Assembly: GCA_037951105.1 (NCBI GenBank)
Contig: JBAMJV010003945.1
Span: 22,501-86,500 of the forward strand
Length of the DNA: 64,000 bases
Origin: Echinarachnius parma
Lineage: Eukaryota > Echinodermata > Echinoidea > Clypeasteroida > Echinarachniidae
Direction of reading: 5' to 3'
Numbering within the stretch: position 1 is the stretch's first letter; the number at the start of each line of letters is the position of its first letter. A program made the position numbers and the translations under genes. The notes under the pieces are model-generated. The model was not told where the DNA came from. It did not search any database and saw only the letters and a program-made list of their open reading frames with translations. Shown here one piece after another: positions 45,781 through 59,400 of this stretch.

Positions 45781-46096
45781 GGGGGATGTTTCACAAAGAT
45801 CCTCAGTTGAACTTATCTCTAAGTTGGACTTAAAAATTATGGTAAGCCAATTGTAGCCTTGGAATAAAATAAATTCAAAAGCAAAATTGCAAGAATTTGT
45901 TGACTTTTCATAAATTTTACATTAAAAAACATGAAATATCCTTGCTACTCAAAAAATATTAATGATTTGAATCAACATTTTATGCCTTTTAAAAGAACTT
46001 TTACAACAAAATCAAAGAAACCAACGGCTTTCCATAATTTTTAAGTCCAACTTAGAGTTAAGTTCAACTAAAGGATCTTTGTGAAACACACCCCCC
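45781..46096. mobile_element. Palindromic MITE (GGGGGATGTTTCAC family)
   Basis: GGGGGATGTTTCACAAAGAT and its inverse near 46075-46096. Long arms. Related to the element at 25188-25534. Confidence 0.85.
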
Positions 46097-47333
46097 AGGA
46101 CTGGTTTGAAAAATAATCGGAATAGGGATTTTGGAGAATTCATAAAATTGGCATAAAATGCATGAAAAATTGTAGCAAAATTAAATTAGTCTTGACACAA
46201 CATTTTTTGGCAATATTTTGATGTATATGTCGTGACAAAATTTTGTGCAACATAAGATGTACACCTCCAACAACCCCCCCCCCCCCCCCCACAAACAAAT
46301 AGCAATACAAAAAACAAAACAAAGCCTCTTGTGGTAAATATTTACTGATGCTGATCCCAGTCATCAAATTTACTCTAACCTGATGTGTTTTTTTTCTCTT
46401 GAAGAAATGCTGTAGGCAGTGGCGTATATAGTCAAGTAATACCCAGATGGGGAGCAAATTGTGGAAAATAAGTTGTGTCAAATAAAACAATGTCCGCAAA
46501 AAGTAATTAATATTCATATTTCATACAAGGGGATATCATGTGGCTGTATACATCTTACAAAATGTGTAAATTATTTATTTAAACATTATATTTAAGCCCT
46601 GTAATGGGCCCCTGTGTGGGGCTATTACCCCTTAGCTAAGCTATGCCAATTAATGCTCGTAGTAGTTCTTATCTATGATCACAGGCTCTTGGTCAGTATC
46701 AAAGTTCATTAGTTTGGTCAAACATTACAACTCCCTCGGTCATCATTGACACTATTTTTTCTAACGAGTGTGTTACATATTGTTGTGTAATTGTTTTGGA
46801 CTGGTAGGGTTAATGCAGGCATCCAGGGTGCATGTTCATGCACAGAACTCGTGGCCAATGACAGTTATTCAGCAAAATTTGTTGGGTCTCTGCTCCAAAC
46901 GGCCCTGACAGTTGCAGTTTAGCTACTGTTCTCGATGGACCTGGTATAGACGTCTTTATCGGATAGACCACTTGATCTGCCACAATTTGTCTTGACTTGA
47001 CCTTTTCCTGTGATTTATGAAACTTTTTGAATGATTTAAACAACGTTTTGAAGACTCTGGTGCTTTTACAATTGTTTGAAGACCTTTATAATAGTGGTGT
47101 CCAAAATATTAATACCAAGGTTAAATTCAAGACTTTGGTTGATCTGATGCTGAATTGGTGGTATTGCCTTGAACTTGAAGTAACTTTATTAGTCTGCTAT
47201 AAACTTGATTTTGATTTTGATTTTGACACCTGATATAGAAGATTGTTCTTTGAGCAAGGAAGAAACTTTGATAGTCTGCAAACTTGATTTTGTTTTTGAC
47301 ACCTGATTTAAGAGGATTGTTCTTTGAGTAAGG
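46097..47333. other. SLC6 upstream region / probable 5' UTR and promoter area
   Basis: Unique DNA with a poly-C tract at about 46275-46291 and a CAGTGGCGTATATAG hAT-like end near 46418. An imperfect ~95-bp direct duplication (containing GATTGTTCTTTGAGYAAGGA) at about 47205-47335 immediately precedes the start codon. No promoter can be assigned. Confidence 0.4.
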
Positions 47334-47422
47334 ATGAATGGTTCTACTGAGAAACGGGAAGGGTTTGTTGATGGGGGAGTGGACAACCCGGCAGTGGTTA
47401 CTGATGAAGGAGAGAAGCCGAG
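47334..47422 (+). CDS. SLC6 coding exon 1 (N-terminus)
   Basis: Encodes [20 protein letters not shown] and on to EGEKP. Donor GTATTT is weaker than the others but the phase (two bases left) fits exon 2 exactly. If this exon is wrong, the fallback start is the ATG at 48377 in exon 2. Confidence 0.7.
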
Positions 47423-50400
47423 GTATTTACAAGGAAATAATTGATTTTTAATGTTAGGGGGCTACTTTTTCAATCTGATGGAAATCACAAAATATTTCAC
47501 ATAATACCCTAATAGATGGTAATATTAGGGGCTACCTACTGATTTCAGGGGGCTATTTTGAAAATTAGGGGGCTAAGTCGCCCTCAGCCCCCGCTTTCCT
47601 TCCCTGCGAGGGTAACCAAGGTATAATAACCAAGGAGGTACTACATGTAGCTAGTACTTCCTTGTAATATAACCAGCGCTTGTCAGCCCCTTGCAAGGCT
47701 TGCCTACATTGTTGGACCCAGGGGGTGTTGCCTAAATTAAAGAGCTGTGATCAATCGCAAGTCAGGAAATGTGCCTAAATGCCCAAATCTGATTACCATT
47801 CACAATTTCTGAATTGGGTTTAATCACAACTTTGATTGATTGCAAAGTATCTTTAAGTGGGCTATGTATTTCAGAATCTCAAAGGGACCGGTTAACTACT
47901 GTAGATACTTGATACCACCAGGCAAAGAACAATGTCACATAATTATATTTTGGTACCGCAGTGTGATATCAAATAGATGCCCAACATTTTGCAATGGGTT
48001 GTGTATTTCATAAACAATGCAATTAATTACCACCACTTACGAAACCATTATAGCCTCTTGGTTCCGTATGCGCCAAACGTTTGCGAGTGCGCCATTTTTA
48101 TTCACCCGTACGTTTAGAGACGATAGAATCACGGACGATGGTTTGCCTTAGACAAAATGTTGTAGTACGGTGGTGCTTTTTTGCCAATTATATAATTTTT
48201 CTGGAAACATATTTTTCTGAACGTTTTGGTGGAATGGACTAATAAAAATCATACCTTTTAAAAAAAAAATATATTTATAAGAATATTATTTTTGGGTGGT
48301 GGTACCCTTTAATGTTAATTAATTCAAACCTTATTTCATCCCACAGACCTCTAGGAGAGGACTGCACTGCAACCACCATGCCAAGCAAGGGACAGTTCTC
48401 ACCACTCAAGGACTCCAGTAGTCCAGATGGTCCCAACAAAGGCTACCCTGGAGCATCTAGAGAGAAATGGGGGAACAAGGCCCAGTTTATCCTGGCCTGC
48501 GTGGGCTATGCGGTTGGACTAGGCAACGTCTGGAGATTCCCCTATCTCTGTTACAAGAGCGGTGGAGGTAAGGCCCCCTTAACACCCCCCCCCCCCCCCT
48601 CCCCCCATCCTCCACTCACTACCTCTATCATTTACTCATAATTGCTTGTCATTACAGTGGAACCTCTTTATAACAAGATCCTTGGGAAAGTGAAAATTAC
48701 ATTGTTTTATCAGGTATATTTTAATATACATGTATACCAATAGAAAAAATAAGGGCTTGGACCAGCAAAATAACCTTGTTATAAGAGGGTTTAGATATTT
48801 ATCAGAGCTCCTTATAACAGGGATCCACTGTACATTTTATGTATGTGTGTGTTCGTGTTTTTTTAATTAAACATGAATTGTTACAGTGTTTGGAAATGCC
48901 CCGGACAAACCTTTTAATTAAAGTACACTAAGTACTGTACACTCTTATCCTTACAATGTGTTATAGTTTAATTACATGCCATGTACCAAAACTCGTAGAA
49001 AGTTGAACAAAAAACTCAGTGCCTTGAAATGTACTATTTTGGCAAACAAATGTTCAAAAGAACTGAGGCAGTACATACATGTACGTATAAAATTAATCTG
49101 CACGTTTCCACTTCATAGAAAATACTATTAAAAGGGATTTTGTTTGGTTGTCATCTATGGTGCATTTCATGAATGAAACGCATGGGTTTTTATGCCTCCG
49201 CAACGAAGTGGCAAGAGGCATTATTTCACTTATTTGTCACAAACAAGTGCACACAATAAAAACATTCTCACGACAATAAGATTTTGCTGCATTGTTTGCA
49301 TGCATAATGGATACAAAGGAAAGAGTGCAAATTTTCAAACCCACCCAGTTCTCGGTGCATTCAATTCAGTCATTAATTGCATTCTGACATTTTCAGTGAT
49401 GCAGATATTCTCCAGTATCTCTTATATTGAGTGGAAATTGGTTAAACCGGTTTCATACAGTTTTTTGAAATACAAAACTCACCTAAAACATTGCTACAGT
49501 TGTAAGCTTTGTAGGCTTGATGATTCTGTAGGTGTTTTGTACATTGATAGTATTTAGTCTGTCTTTTGATGTATTTTCTAGTAATAAATTAAGTTTCCCT
49601 GAATTATCCATTCATTTTTAATCTCATTAAAGTTCTCTATGTTACATAAAAGCGTCTGTGCAGTAAAGTAATTAAACCCAAGTATATTAATGTTTTGGAG
49701 CAAATTTTTTGAACACCAATTACAAAATACTACAAATTCATTACTAGTCATAAAAAATATGCCTACATTATTTTCACTTTTGACAACACCTGACAAATAT
49801 TTTTTAAATTAAAAATGTAAAATACATGCATGTTTTGGCTGGTTAATTTTTAGAGTACTACATGTAACAGCTACATGTATCTGAGTATTTTACTGAAAAC
49901 CCTAAGTTTGAGATTATAGTTTTGTCATGAATGCATTCTTGAATAAATGAAGTTTTCTGTCATTTTCCCTTTGGTTGCAATGCATATTTATTGTGAAGAA
50001 TTACACATAATGTATAATCTCCAGCCTGGCCATTCAACTACTATTTATATAATTTTTCGAAGAGCCTCAGTATATTGTTCTTTTTATTTATTTTTTAATC
50101 AGGCTTGACTGCACACATATTATGGTTGAGGTTTTACAAAGTTCACAACGACCTTGTGAAAATACAAAGAATCTTGCAGCTAGCTATTCATCGCCAAACC
50201 ACTGAATCGCCGCCTCAGTAGATTTGCTTTTATTATTTATTTACTCAGTTGTGCTTGAAAAGTAGCCCCATATGATAAAAAGAACAATACAGACAATAGC
50301 TCACAGCTCAGTCATTCAAAATTTAGAATATTTGGTAAAGTTTTGATATATTGTCCGCTTATGATATTCTAGAACCATAAATTTGTACATTGTGCACAGT

Positions 50401-53400
50401 TGATGTGTAAAAATGTATCAGTACTTTTTGAACAATTATGGACATGATAGACATCCTGAGACCTGGGTCCTGTTGCAGAAAGAGATATATACAAACGATT
50501 TTAAGTTACAATAGATTTTAAGTCAGAAACTTTGCGCGTTTCAACCAATCAGATTTGCGCATTTAGAACACATGATCTGACTTACAATTAATTGTAACTT
50601 ACAATCGATTGTATCTCTTTCTGCACCGGGGCCCTGGTCACACAACAATCATGTATTAGATATAATACACCAGACTCTGTGAAACAGTGAACAAATTCAC
50701 GGGGCTCAAGCTTGAAAAGTAGCTCCAAAAAAATCATTTTGTATTATTTTCCCTGAGGGAATGGTGTGAGGATCTGTACTTTCTTTCAAGCAATCAGTTT
50801 TATTTTCTTTCTTCTAGGCTTGAATGATAAGTAGCCCATGAATATAAATTAACACATTTAAGTACTTTTGATTTTGTTATTAAAAATATATATCAATATT
50901 CTCCAAGTATTTTGTTTGAAATTTATTAGTATGTACAGTATTGCTTAGAGCAGGTAAAGAAACACCTCTGAGCTATAATTGTTTTAGTCTTGGTTAGCTA
51001 CATGTCAAGCACTAATAATATATTTGTTTAAAACTTATTATTGTTTTTCATAATTTCATATTTGATATTATTCACGCCCGGTTGTGTGGGACGGCCACAC
51101 CAAGCATTTGTGTGTGCCGTCTTTTTACAATCAATGTCAATCTTCTTCAGGGGAGAAAAATTACATTTTATTTCTGGAGGCTACTTTTAAAGCATGAAAA
51201 ACTTCTTTAAGCATACATCTCAATGCAAATTGATGGGACTATTTTATGATTGGGACGGTCGGGGACACTCTTTCTGGCATTTGGGGGCTAAAGCGCCCTT
51301 AATTAGCTCCCATGTATGTTTTTGTCACTGGTGTTCATAATTTGTCTGTCTTTCCCACAGGTGCATTCCTTATCCCATACTTCATCACCCTCTTCCTGAC
51401 GGGAATTCCTCTCCTACTCTTGGAGTTCGGACTGGGGCAATATGTCCGCTTTGGACCGGTCGAGGCGTTCAAGAAAGTCGTCCCATTCTTCAAAGGTAAG
51501 TCAAGTAAACTGGTAAAAAGAATAAGACTATGAAATAATAATAAAGATTAGTGAGATCGAGAAATATAATAGACAAGATATGGAGTAATCATGAGTAGTA
51601 ATAGTTTTATTTATAAATTTATGATAATAATTTTACATTTTGCGCACACATCTGTCCATTTAGACACTCGTTGTGCACATATATGATAAATGATAATAAA
51701 CTAAAGTAAAACAGTCATCTGTAATAGCTGTCCATGGGCAGGTCTGGTTATAAACTTCTGAATACCAAATTAATAAAATGCATTGAGTTGAGTTCATAGT
51801 ATGAGGAGCAAGAGGGTTGTGGTGAGCTTAGACTGCAAATAGATGTCCAAATGTATGCTGGGGGTGTATTCTGAAAACTATTTTAAATTCATTGTATCTA
51901 CGTGATATCTACGTCACCAAAATATTAAACTGTACCTAAGGAATAGCAATTTGCTAAAATATATTTTAGTGACGTAGATACATGTTTGACATAGATATAA
52001 TACATTTTAACTTAAAATCTTTTTCAGAATACACCCCCAGATTTGTACCTGTAGCTGTTGATTGTCACTTCAGTTATAACAAGGTCAGTGTCATGCCCTT
52101 GAATGGCATGATGTATCAAGTAAACACCACTGGACCATCCTGTATTTACCAAGTAAATATAAAGCGGCCAAAGACATATTTGCTATAAAAGATAAGTAAA
52201 TTAAAAGTCAAGTCTATAGTACATGTATACGCCTACTAAATGAAGACATACACAGGTAAATAGAGATAGATAGAATTTTAAAGAGATATACAGGGTGGCC
52301 CAAAAAAAACGGTAAACGGAACAGGGCACTTACCAAAATAAAGTAACAAAATGATCAAGTCCATCGGAAAGGGTGTCTTTTCCAATGAAAAACGATACAA
52401 AGAACAGTAATTTTGGTCGTGTAGTTTTTGTTTTAGGGCGCTGTGAGTGACACCATGTCAGGTTCCCATTTTGGCAATTTTTACCAAGTCGGTGCCTGAT
52501 AAATCGCACTTCCTGCACGTCATAGAATTGAACAACTATGCCCATTCTGTCGGCACACAGCTGAATGCACACTAACAATGGCGCGCGTATTGCTCGTTGT
52601 TTGATGCTATGACGGGCAGTAAGTGCGATTTATCCGACACTGACTTGGTAAAAATTGACAAAAATGGGAATCTGACATGGTGTCACTCACAGCGCCCTAA
52701 AACAAAACTACACGACCAAAATGACTGTTCTTGGTATCGTTTTTCATTGAGAAAGACACCCTATCCGATGGACATAATAATTTTGTTACTATATTTTGGG
52801 AAGTGCCCTGTTCCGTTTTTTGGGGGCCACCCTGTATATGTGAGTGGGAGTGAAGGAGGTGGTGATGGGTGAGCAGGGAAGAGAAATGAGGACGATTTGA
52901 GAGTTGGAGGAGAAAAAGGATATTCAGGGAAGCCAGTTTTCAGATAAAATCCTGAATTCAGCCTCTAAAATATTTTCCTTCACAAATCGGGTATCATTAT
53001 GTTGATTTGTTTTTCAGACCCTCAACTTGTAGCTTCTGACATCCCAGTATATTTGACCGGCTATCAAAACCCCGCACTTGTCGGTAATTCATGTTTTGAA
53101 TCAATGGGCATTTTAAGTTCACATAACGAAAAGACTTATGATTGTAAAATTGAAACAATCATATCTTCGCCAATTTTCTGACCAATTTGTTAAAACAAAG
53201 CATCAAATGAAAGCTTGTAATAAGGCCTATCGTATGAAAATGGTATGAAAATGGTATGAAAATCTGCATTTTGATTTTTACTGACAAGTGCAGGGTTTTG
53301 CTATAGCCGGTCACATATATAAGGGTATCAAAGAGGAGGGATATATAAGAGAGAGACAGACAGACAGGATAGAGGATTTGGCATAAGGGAGAGAGAGTAT

Positions 53401-56400
53401 ACAATGGGCTATTCCAGTCTTTAGAAATTGAAACAGATTTCCTTTTCTATGAAAACGAGTAATTTGCAAACCCGGGAGAAGCAAAATTCCATTGTGTTTT
53501 TGAAATTAGACTCGATGATGAAGTGCAAGTCCACCTGCCGAAGTCGATAAGTCGTCAGCACATCGATGGGCGCTGTTCTCATAGTGAATAAATCATTTAC
53601 CATGCACTTTTCCTTTGCAGTTGAGAGTTAATGAAAGCCAATCAGCAGGTGCAGTCATTAAAGATACTTCCCCTCTTTGCAGACATCTCAATTTCAGTCA
53701 AACATTCCATATTATATATGAACCACAATGATGCTATGTACATGTACATCTACATTTAAGTAGTGACATTTTAAAAGTTCATATTGATGAAGTTTTTAAA
53801 TGATACGAGTGTTGATACTTGCTCTATACAATATCCACTATAATTGCTTTGTTGGTTTACTCCGATCAGGCTTTCTATTTTGCTTTCTATTCTACATGTA
53901 TGTATCATAGATATTATACTTTACCAAGTTAAAGAAAATCAGGAGTGTTACATCGCAAATCTGATTGAATCACGTTGATTCTGTTTGAAAAAGAAGAAAA
54001 AATGTAATATTCGGTTTGTAAGCATCAAATATATGTACAAAGTTACAAACACAAAGTACAATGGAGGGTCTGAAGTTGTTAGACTACTCTAAGGGTCTCA
54101 CTGACCTTTTATTAATTCTATCATGATGTTATATTTTCAAGCCAGATAGTCCTCTTCAATGATATTTTTATATGACAATTATCTCGCAATTTTGTTTGTT
54201 TGGAAAGCAGAATGAGAACATTATCTTAACCCGTTCCCTGCTTCAGGATTTTGAAATCTCCATATAGACTTTGTACACAACCCACCCGGTTCCCGTAGTC
54301 GAGGAGTTGAAAAGCATTTTAGCGATGGTTTCCATATTGATGGGTGTACATGTACAAGCAAATATTGAGGGCTTATAGAGTACCTAGCTGTATGTAACAG
54401 GAAAGAGCGTTCAAAATCAGTTCAGTGATACTTCAATTCTTTGAAGTGACCTCATCTATTAAATGACTGCGGAGGTGCTTACCATCATCAGTCACCAAGA
54501 TGATGAGAGTCTCGGGCAATTCCAATAGGTCAATACTCCGCCACCATAAAACTATTAATTAAATCAGGGCTACACACTTACCCTTTTTGTCAGTGGCCCA
54601 GTCAGGCCAGTGAAATCATTTCTTCCCCTTTTCTGGTGGCCCGAAAGAAAAATTTACTGGCCCGAAATTTTACTATTCAAAATATTACTCTTTCCTGATC
54701 AAACCTGTGATTATAGATGAAGCATGACATGGAAGAAAACAAGATTTTTCCAATTGTATACATTTTATACATTTTTGCTGGCCCGAAGTGCAATTAAACT
54801 GCCCCCGGGCCAGCGGGCCAGTGCGAGTGTCGAGCCCTGACTAAATGGTTTACTGAATACATACTTGCCAACTGTCCCGTTTTTATCGGAATTGTCCCGT
54901 TTTTTGAATGTTTTAGAAGTGTAAAATCGGGACGTCCCGATTTTTAAGTTAAAAAAAAATAAATAAATAAATAAAAAAATATATTATTTAAAAAAAAAAA
55001 AAAAACAACAACTTTACTTTACTTTATTAAATGTATAGAGACAACATTTAAACGTAAATCTGACCAAATCTTACCTAGTAATTTTGGAAGAATTATGAAA
55101 AATGGGTCGAGAATGCATTTAATACTCAAAAACGTCAAGGCCTGGACCCCTGTCGCAATGGACTTTGTGCTTGCAATGTGCACTTCCCGCACACTTGTGC
55201 AATTATGCTGCGACTTTGGACCCTCGGCCAATTTTGTCCCTCTTTCCAAAATTCAAATGTTGGCAAGTATGTGAATATAGTTGTTTTTTAAGGTAATTTA
55301 TTTGGTTTGCAGCGCCACTTATTTTAGGGTTATTAAGTTTATTATCAGAGTGTTTTAAAAATAGTAGTTACGAGTATTATTGCTATGTAACCATCTATAG
55401 CAACTAGAGGTACATGTAGGCGTTTTTGAATTTTGTCCATATTATATGATTGTGTAAAATTTCTTATTTAGCATCTTACCTTTTGAGTTGTGACTCGGCA
55501 TTTTGTGTGCCGGTCTTTTTTAAATCTGACAAATGTTTAAGTGACTGACTGGAGGAGGTAGATGTATCACAAACGTGGAATGAAGACTAGTTTTGTTGAT
55601 TTTGTATCTAAAAAATGTACTTACTATGTACACTGTAATCATTTTCATTGATAATAAGTTCATCGATTTGTAAATAAGGAAAACGTGACCTGATCGAGTA
55701 ATGACAGAGCAGTTTTCATTTAGCTTGCGTTTCTTGTTAGTGTTTTGAGTTGCCTGGAGACAGCTCATTATGGAATTAACCTGCACCCTACTGGGTTTTG
55801 AAATCCCTATCTATAGAGTTATTAATAAAGAGCCCACCAGTTCCCATAGGAAATGGGTTAACCCATTGAGAACTTCAGCTTTTATATCTCAGGTTTGGGC
55901 AACTAGAAAAAGTATACATGTACGTAATGTACGTTTCCTACCAGTGAAAAAAATACACGGGGCTCAGGGCTAATTTGCCCCCGAAATGCCAAAAACAGCC
56001 CTTGAAAATCTTAAAGGAGGGGTGCAATCCCGGCTTTGATTCAAGTGTATAGCTTTAAATATGTGCCTTTATTGATATACCACACTCTTTTTTTCAAAGA
56101 AATCCTTAAGTTGGGAAAAAAAGGTAAATTTCATGCAACTTTTTTGCTTTATTACGCATCGGCGTTCCATGCTCCTAAAAAAAGTCATTTATAGCAGAGC
56201 GGAAATGTGCGCACGTGTCACCCGATTCATGACATCACATGCAGACCGCAACGCGGAGGAATGTGCATTGTTTACATGCAGAGCCTATGACTTGCTTGTA
56301 AAACAAACTCGTTTTTGCTTGTAAATTGAGGTTTTACTGAAAATGCTTAAGAATTGCTAAGAAATGAATTGTAGCAGGATGCAGCTACACATCTGAGTGT

Positions 56401-59400
56401 ATATCGTCCCATGATATAAACCTGAACAAATGTTTGCAAATATTGAAACAAATGGAAATAATATCTCTGTGTCAACGTGAGTATTGTACTCAGCGTGTAC
56501 GTCTATGACCGAGCTAAACTGCGATTGCCTGCAGGTGACGTCACAAAGATGACGTCATTTTTTGTTCGCCCGGGACTCATTTTTTTTACGGGGGTTCCGA
56601 AAGAGAATTTACAAGTTGATTTTTTTATTTTACCGGGTTTTCCCACGAGGAAAATATGTTTGTATTAGTAATCTTCATGAAAATCTACCTTAGATACAGT
56701 AAAACCCAATTTTGAGGCAGTTTTCTTGTCACCATACCTTTAAAAGAGCCCCTGTAAATTTGCATAGAGTTTTGGAGTGTCATTTTCATGCAGGCTATTT
56801 TTTCCTGTTTCCTACGGGGGCTTCCTTAGATATCTTTGACATTTGATTTGCTAAAAATGCAACATTTTGCCCATAATTAACTACTGTAATCAAAACATAC
56901 ATGTACCTGTGTGTTTATCTTATTTTAGTCCCCACTAAAATTTCCCACAAAATTTGTTATTATGTAAACTGTGCTCGAGCAGTGACTATGCAGTTTCTGT
57001 GACTGTTTAAATTTGTTTTCAGTGTTGTAATGTCTCGATACGGCACTTGTCACTGTGTTCATGATTTTGCTTGCTTTATTGATTAAAGTCCGATTTACAT
57101 TCAGATTAAAGTCTGACAACCAAGATTATATGTAGGCTCTGCTAGATATGTGTGGGATAGATTGTTTTACAGTCTATAAATGTCATCAAACCCATGATTA
57201 GCGATCACCAACTGATTTCTATGGCACATGAACATTGTGAATTGTTTGCAATGTATATATTCTATGAATGACATGTAGTCAAACATGGAATATTTGTTTT
57301 GATAAATTGATAGCAAATATTCTATTAAAATTGATATATTGCAAATGGAGATTTATATTCATTCATGCAAATAACGCATCACACAAAACACACAAATGCC
57401 GTAAAAGCTTTTAACTCCAGTTAATATAAAAGCTTCTTTATCCATTGTGTTAAAAATATTAAAACCATTACCCCTTATTACTGTACAATGGCATTGGGCA
57501 AACAACCACTTACTTGGTTAATGCATTGTTTGAAAATTCAAACCTTTATACAAAGTCATCTTGACATGGACCATATCACACATCTTCAGCTCATGAGCTG
57601 GATGCAACAATGCATACAAATGTACTTAATAATCATCCTTTATTTAGAATGTCTTGTTTGAATTAAGAGACTGGTGTTGCTACGGTGATGAAAATATTCC
57701 TGGTGATGGCCTACTACAAAGTCCGGAGCGTGTTGCTGTGGGCTGGATGCAACAATACATAATACATCCTCACTCTAATTAATTTGCTATGTAGTTAATC
57801 ATCCTCTAAATGTCTGAATTGTTTACATTTAGGGAATTGTGTTGCTATGGTGATGATAATTTTCCTCCTGACGACCTATCACAACATCATCATGGAAGGG
57901 GCTTTTTCTACTTCTTTGCGTTGTTCCAGAGGAGTCTGGGAATGCAGCAATGTATAATTTAATAATCATCCATCTAATATAAAAACAAAATTTTATTTAT
58001 AAAGGGACTGGCATTAATTGCTACTCTGATGAACTACTACAACAAATCATGACGTGGGCCCTCTTTTACTTCTTTGCATCGTTCCAGAGTATGCCATACT
58101 ACCAGGGGGTGTTGCATAAAGAGTTGCGATTGATCGCAAGTCAGAAAACATGCACACTTGAGCCAATCAGATTTGCACATTTAGGCAAATTTTCTGACAT
58201 GCGATTATTTCGCAAAGTCCGGAAAATGTTACTATTTAACTCTTTATGCAACACCCCCCAGATGCAACAGGGCAAGTCCAAGCTATTTTGTACAGTAGGC
58301 ATAACGCGTGGGACATCAGAGCGAAAAAGAGGGCTTACTCTTATAAGAAATATTGAAACTCCAATTTGTTTCATATGTTAGATACTTTGTAGCAAGTTTT
58401 ATCACATACCCAAAAAAAATTTGAAATCCTCCATGCAATAATAATTTATGCGACTTTATGCTAGCATCACGCGTGGGACCAGAGAAAGTTGGTATTTTTT
58501 AACTTTGACTTTGAATGTGAATTCCTCTGAATTTATATACAATTTCAAAACATACTTGGTATGGTCTTAATGTGCATCTTGTGCTCTACCAATATATGAA
58601 ATTTCATCATCTCAAAACTTTGGAATTTCATACAGGGTCAATTTGAAAAAAAATTGCATTGTCACGCGTGGGACATGTCACGCGTGGGACATTTTGCTGC
58701 CATGCGTTTTACATAGGCCCATCACCAAATGTGATCTTATTATAGATATTTCAATTATTTGAGCTTGGAAAATGCTCATTTTTTGCATAAATGTTCTTTA
58801 TGACATTTCTTAACAATATTTAAAAACAAAAGTTGCAAAACCTAATTTTTTCCTTATGTATTTCTTTGTTTTAGGAAATTCTTATGTATTTCTTTGTTTT
58901 TCAACTTCCATTTTGACATCTTTTTTTTTATGAAATCAATTATTCAGCATTGTCAAACAGTTATTGGCCTGAAACTATTTATTTTCAGTGATTAAAATGA
59001 GAAATAATTGTGTTTTTTTTAATTTATGAAAAAACACTATTTTCCATAGGATTTGTACATAAATCACAAAATCATGCAATTTCGGTAATGACTTCCAGTT
59101 CGAAAAAATCATGTTACTTTGTGAGCATATACTTGTTCGTCATAAATTTGGTCTTAAAAGTTGCGGAAGACTTTAAAGAAAATACTTGTAAAGTTGCGGG
59201 CTAATATCTTTATGCATTGCAAAATTATCGCATATTTGCCAATTGGCCAAAACAAGATTTTAAAAAACCCATTGCTTTACTGTACAAATTGTCCCACGCG
59301 TTACAAAATGTCCCACGCGTGACAAAATCTAATTGTAGAATTATGCTAAAATGGTAAATGTCATTAACTTTTGTTGCTATGTTATTGATGTCCCCCAAGG

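Noticed and set aside
46140..46517. 125-codon minus-strand frame
   Set aside because: Contains a translated poly-C tract, no recognisable domain, and no splice or promoter context.
49192..49557. 121-codon frame in SLC6 intron 2
   Set aside because: No SLC6 or other family motif, low-complexity composition, no fitting splice sites, and it overlaps a dispersed-repeat border.
52330..52872. Two similar frames containing [12 protein letters not shown] on both strands
   Set aside because: They arise from the two inverted arms of one MITE (52289-52836). The same peptide-like string would appear from the related copy at 63201-63682.
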